The notes beneath the pieces are model-generated. The model saw only the letters and a program-made list of their open reading frames with translations. It made no database searches and had not been told where the DNA came from. This document shows, piece after piece, positions 1 to 11,789 of a DNA stretch of 44,671 nt (positions within the stretch are counted from its first letter, which is position 1; every line of letters begins with the position of its first letter). Both the position numbers and the translations under genes were made by a program. Source of the stretch: Brachionus koreanus (Eukaryota; Rotifera; Eurotatoria; Ploima; Brachionidae); assembly GCA_016987375.1 (NCBI GenBank), contig PJRA01000048.1, positions 967,969 to 1,012,639 on the forward strand. The letters are read 5' to 3'.

Positions 1-459
1 CCTTCGCAGGCTTCCAGTATGGAAGGTATTCAGACTTCTTTTATCAGATTCACACATTCCCTAACATTCACTTCGGTACATCAGTGTTGCTTTTACTTTA
101 GAATTGTAGAGTTTGAGTTTTGTTTCCTTGCTATTGCTGGTTGATTTCCAAACTGGTCGGAGTCTAGCAAAGGTAGTCTTTGCTTTAGCAAGTCTTTTCT
201 TAACGTCTCTTTGTGCTCCCATTGCTGTACTAATGGTGCTTCCTAAGTATGTAAATTCGTTTACACACTCGACTTGTGAATCATCAATGGTGATCGGGGT
301 GTCCAATTTAGTGTTTATGCACATTACTTTTGTTTTGGCCACATTTATTTCGAGTCCAGTTGGTTTAGCGTTGTTCGCCAAATCTTCTGTTTTCATATGC
401 ATATGTTCTTCTGTACTAGATATTAACACCAGATCATCCGCAAAGTACTTGAACCAATG
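1..459 (-). pseudogene. LINE reverse transcriptase remnant, 3' part
   Basis: Seen: read on the minus strand from about 459 downwards, the frame gives KYFADDLVLISS, the Y/F-x-D-D catalytic motif of reverse transcriptase. It is followed by LEINVAKTKVM, FTYLGSTIS and KLKLYNSKVKATLMY, the thumb-region order of non-LTR (LINE) polymerases. Known: this order, with a downstream FHT.SLRR block also visible near position 10-25, is typical of RTE-like endonuclease/reverse transcriptase elements. Broken: a TAG at 58-60 stands where the family has Trp (C-W-G), and everything 5' of the FADD motif is missing. At about 460-472 the sequence switches abruptly to a different element. The remnant continues past the left edge. 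The LINE call is sure; the clade is less so. Confidence 0.85.
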
Positions 460-471
460 ATTTAAGAATAT

Positions 472-756
472 TATGAGGATGGTAATTATGTATTTTTGCG
501 TGACTTAGCATCATCTCATTATGCCAATATGGTACAGAATTATATGTTAGATAAAAATATAAGGTATGTTGCTAAACAAGTGAATCCAGCAGACGTACCA
601 AAAGCACGACCAATTGAAAATTTTTGAGGAAATTTGAAAGCTAAAGTTTATGAGGATGTTTGGAAGGCCAAAAATTTTAAACAACTCGAAAACAAAATTC
701 GCACTTGCCTGAGCAATATTGACTCAAAGGTTGTACAAGACCAAGCAGTTATATAG
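472..756 (+). pseudogene. mariner-type (DD37E) transposase remnant, C-terminal part
   Basis: Seen: an open stretch on the plus strand begins YEDGNYVFLRDLASSHYA, holding the second catalytic Asp. It continues to VNPADVPKARPIENF, holding the catalytic Glu, then LKAKVYEDVWKAKNFKQLE. Thirty-seven residues separate that Asp and Glu, so this is a DD37E enzyme of the Tc1/mariner superfamily. The Trp that normally follows IENF is replaced by an in-frame TGA (about 625), and the N-terminal DNA-binding half is absent, so the copy is dead. It ends at a TAG at 754-756. It abuts the LINE remnant directly; I could not delimit terminal repeats with confidence. Confidence 0.85.
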
Positions 757-1099
757 CGACATCTCTGTTGATATCACTGGATTAGTTAACTAACTAAACC
801 CTGAGCGTTTAAGTTAGAATGGAGCACAAATGACTGCTTCTAAACGTCTAACGAGGAGATCGGATAGACGGGCAAAAAGGTAACTTATACAAGCCAAGAC
901 TGTTCTTTCTAGGCTCAATATCATACGTCGTCATTTAGTTCAATACTTAAACTGATATTATTTTTTCAAAATAGGAGGATTCAGTTATAATATAAAATAA
1001 AAATTTAAAGCCTTAGTTAAATAAAAATTTTTTTATGATAAAATTAATTTTGTGCCATTTTTTATTCTACACCCGTTAATACACAAATTTTATTTTTTT
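757..1099. other. Unassigned stretch with no recognised gene
   Basis: The part to about 955 has a more balanced base composition than the spacer around it and may be transposon sequence flanking the mariner remnant. The rest is A+T-rich. No convincing ORF, RNA gene or terminal repeat was seen. A minus-strand AATAAA (tttatt at about 1088-1093) lies just after a possible terminal exon of the next gene. Confidence 0.4.
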
Positions 1100-1210
1100 T
1101 TACTGAGAAAAAGAATTGCATATTTTGAAAGAGTCTATGGTCGATAGATCAGTGATAAAAAAATGATTGTATTTTTATAAATTTTAAAATAAATAAAAAA
1201 ATATTCTTAC

Positions 1211-3991
1211 TTTTCTAAACGAGTTTTCCTGATTGACCGAATTCCTATTCGAATTTGAATTCGAATTCGAACTTAGACTATAACTACTTAAACTAGGATT
1301 TTTGTACACATTTTGCTGGCTTAGATTTCTCGGCTGAGGCTGAGGTCTCACATGGCTGTCAAATTGGCTCTTATTCGACGGCAATGGCTTCATTTCCAGT
1401 ATACAATTAATAAGAGTTTCGTCCGAGTCAATTACTTTATTGTAATTGTTCTCTTTATAACCGTTTTTAACTTTCGCATACTCATTTAGCTTTTTCTTTT
1501 CCATTTGGGCAATAATCTGCTCCTGTTGCAAATACTGCAAGCGTATTTGATCCGAACGCTCATTTTTTAAAGGTTTCATTAGGTCAGCCGCATCCGCATT
1601 TTTAATTTTTACATTGCTAGCCGGCTTTTTCTCTTGTTCCACTTGTTCTGGTCTGACTATTTGCGAAGGCGAGTAAGAATTGCTGACAAAGTGCCTGAGA
1701 TCCTTGTTTGACTTTGACATGGCGACCGAGTCTATCAAATTTATGAGACTCTTTTCTTTTTTGATGTCTTCTATTTTGGAGCCGAGAAACTCGACTGACT
1801 TGGCCATGTTTCTCTGATGGTTGTAGTGTGAGTTGGGCGAAGAGGAGATCGGCGAAGGCGACTCAGTCGAGTCCGTCTCGATGCTGATCTCCTCATTTGT
1901 GTTGGTCATGGACGCAGAGGACGAGGAAGTTGACGACGACGAGACCGAATGCTGGCTCACGCTCATCAGTCTGCCGCAGAAGTGCCTTGAACTCGGCACT
2001 CTAAAATTGCTTGTGGCACTGTTCAATTTACTCGATTGTATCAAACTAGCCAATTGATTTTCAAAATTTTTCTTGTTTCGTGGCTTGACCGCAGGCGGCT
2101 TTTCGACCGGCACTTCGGCATTCAAATTCAACAAACTGGCCGAGTTGGACGCCAATTTGAGCAAATTTTCCACTGATTTTTTGTCTACTGGATGAAGAGT
2201 TTGCTTTTTGGGCTCAAATTTAGCCTCCAAGCTTTCTATTTTAAAGCTTGGACGAGATGTTAGAATATTCTTAACCAAATGAGACAAATCTTCAATCTCG
2301 TTCTTAAGCGTAGGCTCTTCTTCCTCCTCTTCTTGCTCTTCTTTTTCTTCTAGCTTTCCTTCAAGCTCTTCTTCTTGCTGATTTAAATCAGTCTCTTTGA
2401 CAGTGAGCTTTGTTTCGTCATGGTCGGACTCGACGTCCGTAACTGAATTGGTCAATGTGTTCTCGTCATTTTTGCTAAAACTTTCAGCAGGCGTCAAATA
2501 AACTTGGCTTGACGCGTTGTTAAGAGTCGATTGAGACAAATATTCGGTGTCCGTGTCAGTTCTAGGCTCGTCATTGTTCAAATAAAAATTCTCAATGTCC
2601 AGCTCATCGGTGTTTAGCACTTTGCTCAAATAGGCCAAGTCTTCGACCGCCTCCTGCTTTAGCTTGTCGATTTCGGAGCGCACTTGATGCAAATTTTTCT
2701 CCAAATTTCTATAATACTCGATCAAATCTTGTTTATTCTCACTAGAATTATTATTCTCTATTTCCTTATCAACTAGACCATTAACATCTAAATTTCTACT
2801 CTCGTACTTTTCATTCAAATAGTCAATTTTAACTTTGTTCAAGCTAATTTTGGTTATTTCATCAACTAGATATTTGGCCACATCTTTGAGCTCGTTCTCG
2901 TACGTAGACTCTTCTTGGTCGTCATGTTGGTCTTGTTGATCGCCAACTTGAATTTCAATTTCGACATGTTCGTCCAAGCCAGGCTTCAAATCTCTGAGAC
3001 CGCTGAGTCGCTGCTGATTTAAATTCGACTCCAAATTTGTCAATTGATTAACTCGATTGCTATTAGCCGCTATTAAATTGTACAATTGATCATTATCATT
3101 GTGTAATAGTGAGTCGATGTCATTTTTTTCTCCGATTAGCACAATTTCTTCTTTAATTTTTTTTTCCTCATTGTCAAAATCCTCCTCGAGACAAATTGAC
3201 TTGCGTGTCTCAATTTCGTTTATGCTAAGAGCAGTTATAAGCTTATTGTTTTCGTTAATCGTCTTGTTCTGGGCATACAACGATTTGGTAAGAAGAAATT
3301 CGCTGTCTTTTTCAGGCAACGAATATTTGTCGAATAGATCGTGTTCCATTTGGTCGTATTTGCTAGCCGATTCCATCTTGCTGAGGTCTATATTGTGCTG
3401 TTGGCTTAGGCGCTCAATCAGGTAGCTTAGAATCGACTCGGGCTCTTCTTCGCTCTCGGCACTCTTTTCGTAATAAGTTCTGTTCAGATTGTAGACTCGT
3501 TTTTTGACCACTGGCTTGTAATTTAGCTCGTTTTGGATGTTTCTGTAGCCGTCGGAGACCTGTTTTGACAGTTCGAGCATGTGCTTTAAGTCCTCGTGTT
3601 CGGAATCGTGCGAGACGTTGTGCGACTCGTCCTCTTCGATTATGTTGCTGAGACGGTTGGTCTCGAACCTGAGCGGGTTGGTGCGCAGCACGGGCTCGGG
3701 CTCCTCGGCGATGAACGGCGATGAGACCAGGAAAAACTCGTCCTCGGAGTTCTGATAATTGCAGTTGTAGTCGTCGTCGTAGGTCCTGAGCTCGTTCTCG
3801 TCCAGCTCGTCCTCGTCGAACTCTTCGCTAACTTGCTGCATCGCCTGGTCGGTGTAGCTGGTCGCCGAATCGTTCAGAATAATGAACGACTGGGCGTTCG
3901 CTCTTTGCTGGTAGTCCGGCAGCTCCACCGACTGGTTAAGCTCAGTCAAGTTGTCGTACTCTTCTGAAATGTCTAGGTTTGTCTCCGCCAT
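1211..3991 (-). CDS. Large acidic low-complexity protein, unrecognised
   Basis: Not recognised. The exon encodes 927 residues starting MAETNLDISEEYDNL. Seen: the first quarter is strongly acidic (FDEDELDENEL, AESEEEPES), with predicted coiled-coil stretches in the middle (LEKNLHQVRSEIDKLKQEA). Next come a Glu-rich tract (GKLEEKEEQEEEEEEP), a Ser/Thr-rich region, another coiled coil (YLQQEQIIAQMEKKKLNEY) and a Ser-Asn repeat near the C-terminus coded by a GAATTC-like microsatellite (about 1237-1275). The pattern suggests a disordered scaffold or cytoskeletal protein (inference). The open frame runs on to 1184, but a consensus donor GTAAGA starts at 1210. A pyrimidine-rich acceptor ending at 1103 would join the exon straight to a TAA, so the protein would end in NSFRK; this is plausible but untested. 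The start was chosen because an in-frame TAA lies upstream in the unspliced reading, 22-24 bases before the ATG (4013-4015). Confidence 0.75.
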
Positions 3992-4050
3992 TATCGGCTT
4001 TTCATTTATATCTTAAAAACACTAAATAAGCGACCTGAAAAATCCAAAAA
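3992..4050 (-). promoter_or_regulatory. Two candidate 3' splice sites before the acidic-protein exon
   Basis: On the minus strand a strong pyrimidine-rich acceptor (TTTTTCAG, AG at 4036-4035) sits about 45 bases before the ATG at 3991. A weaker one (TTTTTAAG, AG ending at 4012) lies closer. If the first is used, an in-frame TAA follows and translation must begin at 3991, giving a separate gene with a spliced (cis or spliced-leader) 5' UTR. If the second is used, the phase matches the donor at 7190 and the upstream exon would be fused in frame. Introns elsewhere in the window use AAG acceptors (RPL10A), so the weaker site cannot be dismissed. Confidence 0.5.
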
Positions 4051-7000
4051 AAAATGCCCATTTGTCTTAATCGTAAAATAAATAATTAAAAAAAAAAAAA
4101 AAGAAAAAATGTTTTTTTAACCCAATTTTATTTAGATTTAGATAAATATCCTTGATTTTGAAATATTTTTTTTTTATTGTCCGTAAATTTTTTCACTAAG
4201 GTCAAAAAGCACATTCAATTTAATAAATAATTTGAGGTAAACCTCAGGCCACTCAGAATGCAACTAAGTCCTTCTTTTCAGCCCAGTGATTGAAAAATAA
4301 ATATCAAAAATGTACAAATTTGAGTAAAATACATTAAAAAAAAAATAATAAAAATATTGACAGATATTGATTAAATAATTAGAGTTTTTAACGGAAAAAA
4401 GATCATTTAATAAAGGAAAAAAAAGAGAAAAAAGTGAAAAAAAAAGTAAAAAAAATTTGAGATTTGGCAGTTTAAAGGTTCAGTTATTACTCTTTTGACT
4501 TAGCACGTTCTTAAATTCTTCATAAAGTGAGCGAAATCAAAAAGGTCAAAAAGCACATTCAAATTTAGGCTGATTTTAAGTGTTGTTCTTAGACAAAATC
4601 ATATGGATATAAAACTGGCTTGATTTGATTCACTTTTAAAACACAATTACTTACGCAATTCATTATTTTTATCTTTGGCTAAACTAAATATACACACCGA
4701 TTTGTGTGATGATATAAGTGATTTTTGTGTTTTATGAGTATTAGCCGACAAACAATCAGACTCTAGGAAAGAAATCTTATAAGAACTTAAGTTGGAGACT
4801 AGCTAAACAAATAGCGATAAAGTTTATAATTTTTTTTTGCTATTTATGAGCTCACAAATATTTCCTAATTATTTAGTTTTGAGCAAATACAATTTCAAAT
4901 TTAATTTTTCTTATTTTTATATCAAAACTAGCTATGAATGAAAAGGTGTTTTCATTTTTTCATTCTAAATGTAAAATACAAACAGGAATTTTGTTCAAAT
5001 CAATAAACTTTTAATAATTTATTATAATCTTGGCCCGTTTCTGCTCCATTAGTTTCATCTGTTTGCACTTAAGAGACTTATAAATTTTAATTTAATTAAA
5101 TTAAATTAAATTGATCGTTTGTCCCTTAATGTAACCCAATGTCATTTAATTTTCCTATATTAATTTCTAAAACTAAACAATTTTATTGAAAAGAAAAAAA
5201 AAATTTAATTTTTAAAATCATGTACCAATTAATGAAAATAAAATGAGAAAAAAAAAAACGCTGATTAATTAAATTTTAATTTCTAAAGCGGCAGAACAGG
5301 TAGATAGAGAACTTAATTCGCATAAATTAATAGTCCTATATGGTTGCTAGGACTTTGTAGAATAATTGATCGACTAATGCTTAGGATATTTGTCATTTTG
5401 TTCATGTCAGATCACAATTTATGACAATTAAATGAGGCAAATAGTTTATAAATTTAGAATTAAAAAAAAATTAATTTTGACTATTGATTTTTTTCTATTC
5501 TCTTTAGCGTGAGCTTACCTTGCTTGAAACATAATATCAAAAAAAAATCCAAACAATGCACCTTGTGAATAATTCTCTCACTCTTTTTATAAAAATTTCA
5601 ATTTTGATAAATTATTCACCGAGATTTGTTTGAAACAGTTCTAGTCTCAGTAGGCCCTGAATTTGAAAGCCCCAAAATATAAAACTATTTTTTATAATGA
5701 ACCTTGAATTCACGCTGAAAACAACACTCGAAAATCTTCTTTCTTTTCGACTAAAGAGCTTCCTACAATCAAAATAATCAAAAATTGCAAACATTTGACA
5801 CCTTTTTTTAAATGGCAGGAGTTTTTATATGCATCTAATTAAGATATAAAAAAAATCATAATTCTAAAATAAATAGTTTGGTTTAATTACATCATTTTTC
5901 AATTATAAAAAATTTTTTTTTTCTATTTTTTCTAAAGTGCCGTATTGTTAAAAGAGCGTCCTATTAGACTAAATAGAAATAAAACTTGAACTAAATAGGC
6001 GGCTATTATTACCGATTTGAGTGTTCGGCACAAGCTGTCTGAATTTTAATTTATAAAAAAATTATGATCAACCAAAATTTTGAAAATTTAAAATTTAGAC
6101 TTAAATTTTATTATTTCTCAGCTATTATTAGCACATTCTTCTGACGAAAAGCTTAACCTATGTTTCTACGCAATTTGAAATTGAAGAGAAAAATAAATAA
6201 ATTAAACTTATCGATTTAGTATCGGTCGATTAGTCTAGAGGAAATTATAAATAAAGAAAATTTTAATTGCAGATGGTCTATGCACTAGGTAATTTGAATT
6301 CTTAATTCAAAAATTCGTGACCGTTGAATTAGAAGTCTTAGAAATAATAGGATTAATTTTCATGCGACACTTGGTGTCCAATATTAATAGTTAAAATAGA
6401 ATCAAATTTCAATAAAATTTTTTTATTTTGGATGACTTTTTTTTCATATTTTTTAATTGAAAAATTAAATTTTTTTTTTAAATAAAATAAAAAACGCAAA
6501 GCTTTAATCAGAAAATTGGCTTATTTCTCTATTTAATTCTGTGACCTAAAATAAAATACTTGTGCCAGTAATTGCTTATCTAAATTAAAAGAGAGTAAAA
6601 AAATATAGAGCATAAAATTTAATTAGTACAAAATTAAAAATTTATGTTCTTACCGCTATTTATTGCTTTAAAAAAATAAAAAAGAAAAGAAATCCAAATT
6701 TATGCAATAAGTTTAAATTAAAATATTAGCGAAAATAGCGTTTTTAGAATTTATATAGCCAAAGCTTTTTTTTTCATAAACGAACCATATTTGAGTCGGG
6801 GTTTCATTGCATAACAATCAATAGCCAGGTGTATGCAATATATTAAATATATATTTATTTTAAATTTTGAATATCCTATACTAATGACTAATTTAAATTT
6901 AGATTTTATTCAATAGATAATTTGATTTTTTTTCTAATAAATTTAAAAAAAAATATTCAGTATTCACCAAACAAAACAAAATGTTAATCTCAAGTAATCT

Positions 7001-7113
7001 TGACTAAAATAAATGTCACTCGACTAAAATAAAATCTAGTGGCCTAATTTAAATAAAATTAATTTTGTCATCATCAATATAAATTTCTAAAAGTCTAATT
7101 TTTATAATTATAT
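4051..7113. other. A+T-rich non-coding stretch, possible long intron
   Basis: No coding exon was found on either strand. It holds poly-A/poly-T tracts, a (TTAAA)n-like run at about 5087-5112, and a perfect 21-bp direct repeat at 4198-4218 and 4542-4562. It could be a single 3.2-kb intron if the exons at 7725-7191 and below 4012 belong to one gene, or ordinary intergenic DNA. Confidence 0.5.
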
Positions 7114-7190
7114 TTACTTTGAAAATAGAGGTACAACAAAAACAACTACATAAAATTTTATTTCTTTTTTTAAATGGGCTTTTATTTTAC

Positions 7191-7725
7191 CTAAATGATT
7201 GCTTGAATCCACCAACTTGTTTTGAGAGTTTTCGATTGTCTTTGGTTTTTGCAGTGGCTTTGGTTTGTACCAGTTTGAATTTAATGAGTGCAATGAAGAC
7301 ATGGGAGAAGAAAGCATATTTTTGGAACCAAAAGAGCCGCTTTCGTAGGTCGAGTGACTGGAGGCTGACCGCTTCATCACAGGCATAAGCTGGTTGAGCG
7401 ATTTAGAATCGACGCTATTCAAATTGGAATCGTTCTTCTCCTGTCGCGATCTGTGTCTGCTATGACTAGACCTGGAGCGGATTCTGTCATAGCGGCTTTT
7501 GGACGAAGTGATGGTCCCGTTGTTTGGAGGTGTCAAAAATTTTGTCTTAAAAAAATCTACTCTATGGCTCTGTTTGTGTTTGATTAACTCTAATTTCAAA
7601 TTTGGCTTTAGAAGACTTGACGAATTTAGATTTTCGAGCGAATTTAAAAATCTTTTTTCGTATTCTTCAATTGATTCGAGTTTTTTTTCAATACTGTTAA
7701 TGGAATCCACTAAACGACCTGTCAT
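7191..7725 (-). CDS. Ser/Arg-rich exon of an unrecognised protein
   Basis: Not recognised. The exon starts with ATG at 7725 (MTGRLVDSINSIEKKLESIE) and encodes about 178 residues. It has a short N-terminal coiled coil, a basic Arg/Ser stretch (RYDRIRSRSSHSRHRSRQEK) and Ser-rich low complexity after that. The base composition is clearly more balanced than the flanks, which supports coding. A donor (TTAG/GTAAAA) at 7191/7190 ends the exon in phase 1. Without splicing the frame continues to 7114 through a much more hydrophobic, A+T-rich tail that looks like intron. Two fates are possible. Splicing to an acceptor at 4012 keeps the frame and fuses it to the 927-residue acidic protein. Splicing to the stronger acceptor at 4035 adds nine codons and a stop. 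Confidence 0.6.
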
Positions 7726-10700
7726 TTTAACTAAATCACGCAGTTAATATTTCATAAATCATTTAAAATCTAAAATTTAATATAATTAAGTAAAATTTTC
7801 AAAAAATTATTTCTATTTATTATTTGATGATAAAACAGTGAATGAATTTTTTATTTTTTTGGCACCATTTTTTAAAATTAACACTTTCATGAGTCTGACT
7901 TTTTTACTTTACTGATTTAATAAAAACAAAATTGAGACACCGATAGGGTAGGTAATAAGTCGAGATTTTTTTTTGCGAAAATTTACTTATTAATGCTAAT
8001 CCATTATCTTAATTAAATAATATTTTAGTCTTGAAATATTCCGGAAGCTATTTTAATAATTGTTTAATTTCCCCAGGATAATTAGCGAGCACTTAAATTT
8101 TATTTAAACTATTTATTAACTAAATAAAGTTTGTTTCGAAAATTTTTTTGTTATAAAAAAAAAAAAGTTTTAGATCCATGGCCGGAAAAAAAATTTCCTA
8201 AAATTTTTATTGTTTGCATAGCCTTGAATTTATACAAATTTCTTTTTTTTTTTTTATTTAAACTGTCTACCAAACAAAACTTATCTACACATTGACAATT
8301 TTCAAACAAAATAAAAAAAATAAAAAAGAATTAAACGTGTAAAACTAAACAAATATTTTTGCTAATATAATTTAGGTATAAATGAATGATCAAAATTAAA
8401 TTTGAAGTATTGTTATTGATAAGAAAGAGAGAGAGCACATGATAAAATATTTGCTTTTAACAAAATCTGTGTGACAATAGGCCAAAAATGATGCTTAAGC
8501 CTGGCCAAACAAATGCTCTAATCAACAAGTAGTAGTTTCTAAAACGCCTAATTGCCAAATTCACCCTATTTTGGTTATTTAATTAAGTCTTGTTTGTTCT
8601 AAAGGTGAATCCTGTTTGCAAATAATGCTATACAATAAATTAAGCTTGACAGCTTTAACCTCGTTTGCCTAATTTTAAATGAGCCTCAAAACTTGATAAT
8701 GATAAAATATTTATGCAATTTCATAGAGCATTTAAATTTGAGCTCTTTTAGACGAAAAGAGATTAGAATTCTTGGAAATTTTGCTTAAGTAGCTTGATAT
8801 TTATTAAATAGTTTTTAATCAAGTTTTTTTTTAACTGATTTTTTATGTAATTTAGAATGGGAGGAAAATGCACTTTTTGATGTTCGAACTGGCTCTAAAT
8901 ATGAGAAAGAAACAAGGACAAACATGATGCGTCAGATTTTAAAAGAAATTTGATGCAGTTTAATTAGAAAAATATTCACATTCTGTGCCATGCATTCGTT
9001 CTAGTTTGTCTATTTGTTTATTTTTTGCATTAGCCAAATCGGGCATGACTAATCTGTAAAAAATATGGGAAAGAGTTCATTTATATTTAGTCGTCAAGCT
9101 TGTCATCAAATACTTGACTCTTAATTCGAAATGAGAGATTCGAGTTTTTCTTTTATCTTGAACAAACTAGAGAGTAAATTGAAAGCTTTTAGAAAATTTT
9201 CAAGCCCTTGAAATTCGCCTCACGGGCCCTACGAAATTAAGAAACTTATCTTTTTGCCTAACTTTTTAACAGTAAAAATAAAAAATTATCTTTTTTTTTT
9301 CTAAAACTAAATAAATATTTTAAAAATGCAAAAATTAAAAAAAAATTTTTCTCTCTTTCAAAAAATAAATTAGATAAAGATTTTTGGTAAGATTAAAAAT
9401 AGGCTTTTTTTGATGAAACTTGGTCTACAATAAATTCGATTCAAGACAATTTTTTTTTTCTTTTTTAATTAAATTAATAAATAAAGAAAAAAAAAAGATA
9501 AACACTGAATTTATTTTTTTTGTTGGTCAAAAAAATAGACCACATATAATCGAATAGCTCTTGGTTGTTTAATTAATTTTTAAAAAAATTTAATTAAAAA
9601 TTCAGATGGACAAAAATATGACAAATAAACAATAATAAATTGTATACGAAATATTTCGTAAATTGAATGACTTATGTCTATTTGCTTCTTAAAGTAGTTT
9701 AGTTATTATATTAATCTTAGGAAAATACGGATTAATTGAGCTACGTTGTTCTTAATTTATTTATTTTTTATTTTAATTGATAAATGTCGATTGCTGTAAA
9801 CTAGAGGCTTAAATGTTTGCACGGAATCAAAGCTTAGAAAAAGGTGAAAAGAAAAAATTATTTTTGTCTACAACAAATTGATTTAAACTTGTCAAAAATT
9901 AAATTAATCTTGTCTCATTTGGATTTGGTAGCTGGTTTAAAGCATTTTGAGAAAAATAAGCTAATGAGTATTGGATTTCGAAATTAGCATGCAATCGAAA
10001 ACAAACTAGTTTGTGGACTGGACTGGGCACTTAGGCGATTACAAAGCCTTTTGAAAAAATAGTGTCGAATAGCATTTTTTACGGACATGATTTATCTATA
10101 GAAATTCTATCATGATACAAATTTTAATCTTTTATTTTAGCTTTGCTGTCAATTAAATAAAAAGTAGAATGATTAATTAAAAAAATTTTCTTAAAAAAAC
10201 ATTAATTGCATAACAAGCATAAAAGCTTTGAAAAAAAAAGAGTAATAATAATTTACAGATAAGATTTTTTTGATTGATAAAATTTTATTTTTGTTCAAAT
10301 CTTTCCTAGAAAAGCGACCAAAAATCAAAAGTTCGATCTAACTCTATATTTGATATTTTAAAAGCAAAGGCCGAAATATGCTTAGTGGTGCAGCTCTGGG
10401 CCTAATTAATCGAGATCTGATAAAATCTAAAATATCAATCAAAAAAAATTAGGCTAAATTTATTCTAAATCGAAGCTATTCAGTTTATTTGAGCATTTAA
10501 GACTTGATTTTGGATATAATTAAAATACCTATTTGAAATAGTCGGCTAAAAACTAAGCTATGTAATAATTTAAAAAAAAACTTGAACCAAGCTCTAAAAA
10601 AAACATCTTAAAAATCGGGAATTTGAAGCCAATTTTTCCTAATCAAAAGAGATAACCAGTTTTGTGTGGAATACCGAGGGAGCATTCTTAGCCGATTTAT

Positions 10701-11780
10701 TGAAGCGTCTGGGGAGAAATTAAATCTATTTTCCGTGCTTGCCAATGCAATCATATCAATCATAGCTAGAAGCCGCAATTTATTTTTAAAATTAGAAATT
10801 ATACAAGTTCTTTTTAACTTATTGGTTTCAATCTAAACAAGAAATTAAAATGAATTAATAACTTGTTAGTGCTATTTCTTCTATTAAACAAATATCTGAA
10901 AGAGGCAAATGGAAGCAAAGCAACTATATGAGCGGAACATAGCTTACTTTGCATTGTTTTCATTAAGTAAATATTAATCAATCACTCTAATTTTAGCTAG
11001 AGCTCACAGACTACACAGAATCCGCTTTTTAGGCAAATATCGATTTTTCGACCTAGGCACAATTTGAAATTATTTTTTTCTTATTTTTTTTTCGAGATAA
11101 ATAATTTCATTAGTCTTTAAATTTTTATTTCTTTGACCATTTATAAGCAAAAATTAATTTTGTTTTTTTTATCTTATCTAAAATCGAGCTGATTTGTTCA
11201 AATAATAGAAATGTATGACCTCAAGGCTATAATTTAAATTAATTTCATTTATATCAAGCAAGTCAAATTTTTTTATTAAAATTTTTAGAATTTATCAATA
11301 ATGAGTTGACTTGGCTGCATTCAATGAATGATAAATGGTAATAAAGACATTTTGTGCAAATTCAGTTGTCAAATTTAAATGCTTTATGGTCTAGTCTTAA
11401 AACGAAATAAATTTCAAATTAAAATCAAAATTATTTTTTTTTTAAATTTAACTTCATTTTAAAAATAATTAATTTTTTGTCAATATTTGACTATAGCTAT
11501 TTATTCACTTATTGAAAAATTTGAAAAAAATTTTTTTTTTAGTTGAATCAAGTTTAAATAACTTAATATTTTGAAAAAAAAAATTGGGGAAATCAAAAAA
11601 ATAAAAGCATTTTAATTTTTTTTTATTTCATTAAAATAATATAGGATCGCATTTACATCTGTGTTGAGTATTTTTGTTAAAATAGACAAAAATTTTGATC
11701 AGTTGCAAGTCAAGCAGAAAAAAAATATTTTTTTTTTGAAAAATCAGATGATAAAAAATGCTTTAAATCACGGTTTGAAG
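7726..11780. other. A+T-rich intergenic desert
   Basis: No exon-like region or RNA gene was seen on either strand in 4 kb. It contains poly-A/T tracts, a GA-rich run near 8425-8440 and a perfect 16-bp palindrome at 9645-9660. Confidence 0.6.
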
Positions 11781-11789
11781 ATCGTATAA

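Noticed and set aside
113..460. 115-codon plus-strand frame
   Set aside because: Lies opposite the LINE reverse transcriptase frame that has recognisable FADD and FTYLGS motifs.
3099..3425. 108-codon plus-strand open frame opposite the acidic-protein exon
   Set aside because: Antisense shadow: Ser/Leu-rich translation expected from the complement of Glu/Asn-rich codons. No splice or promoter signal of its own.
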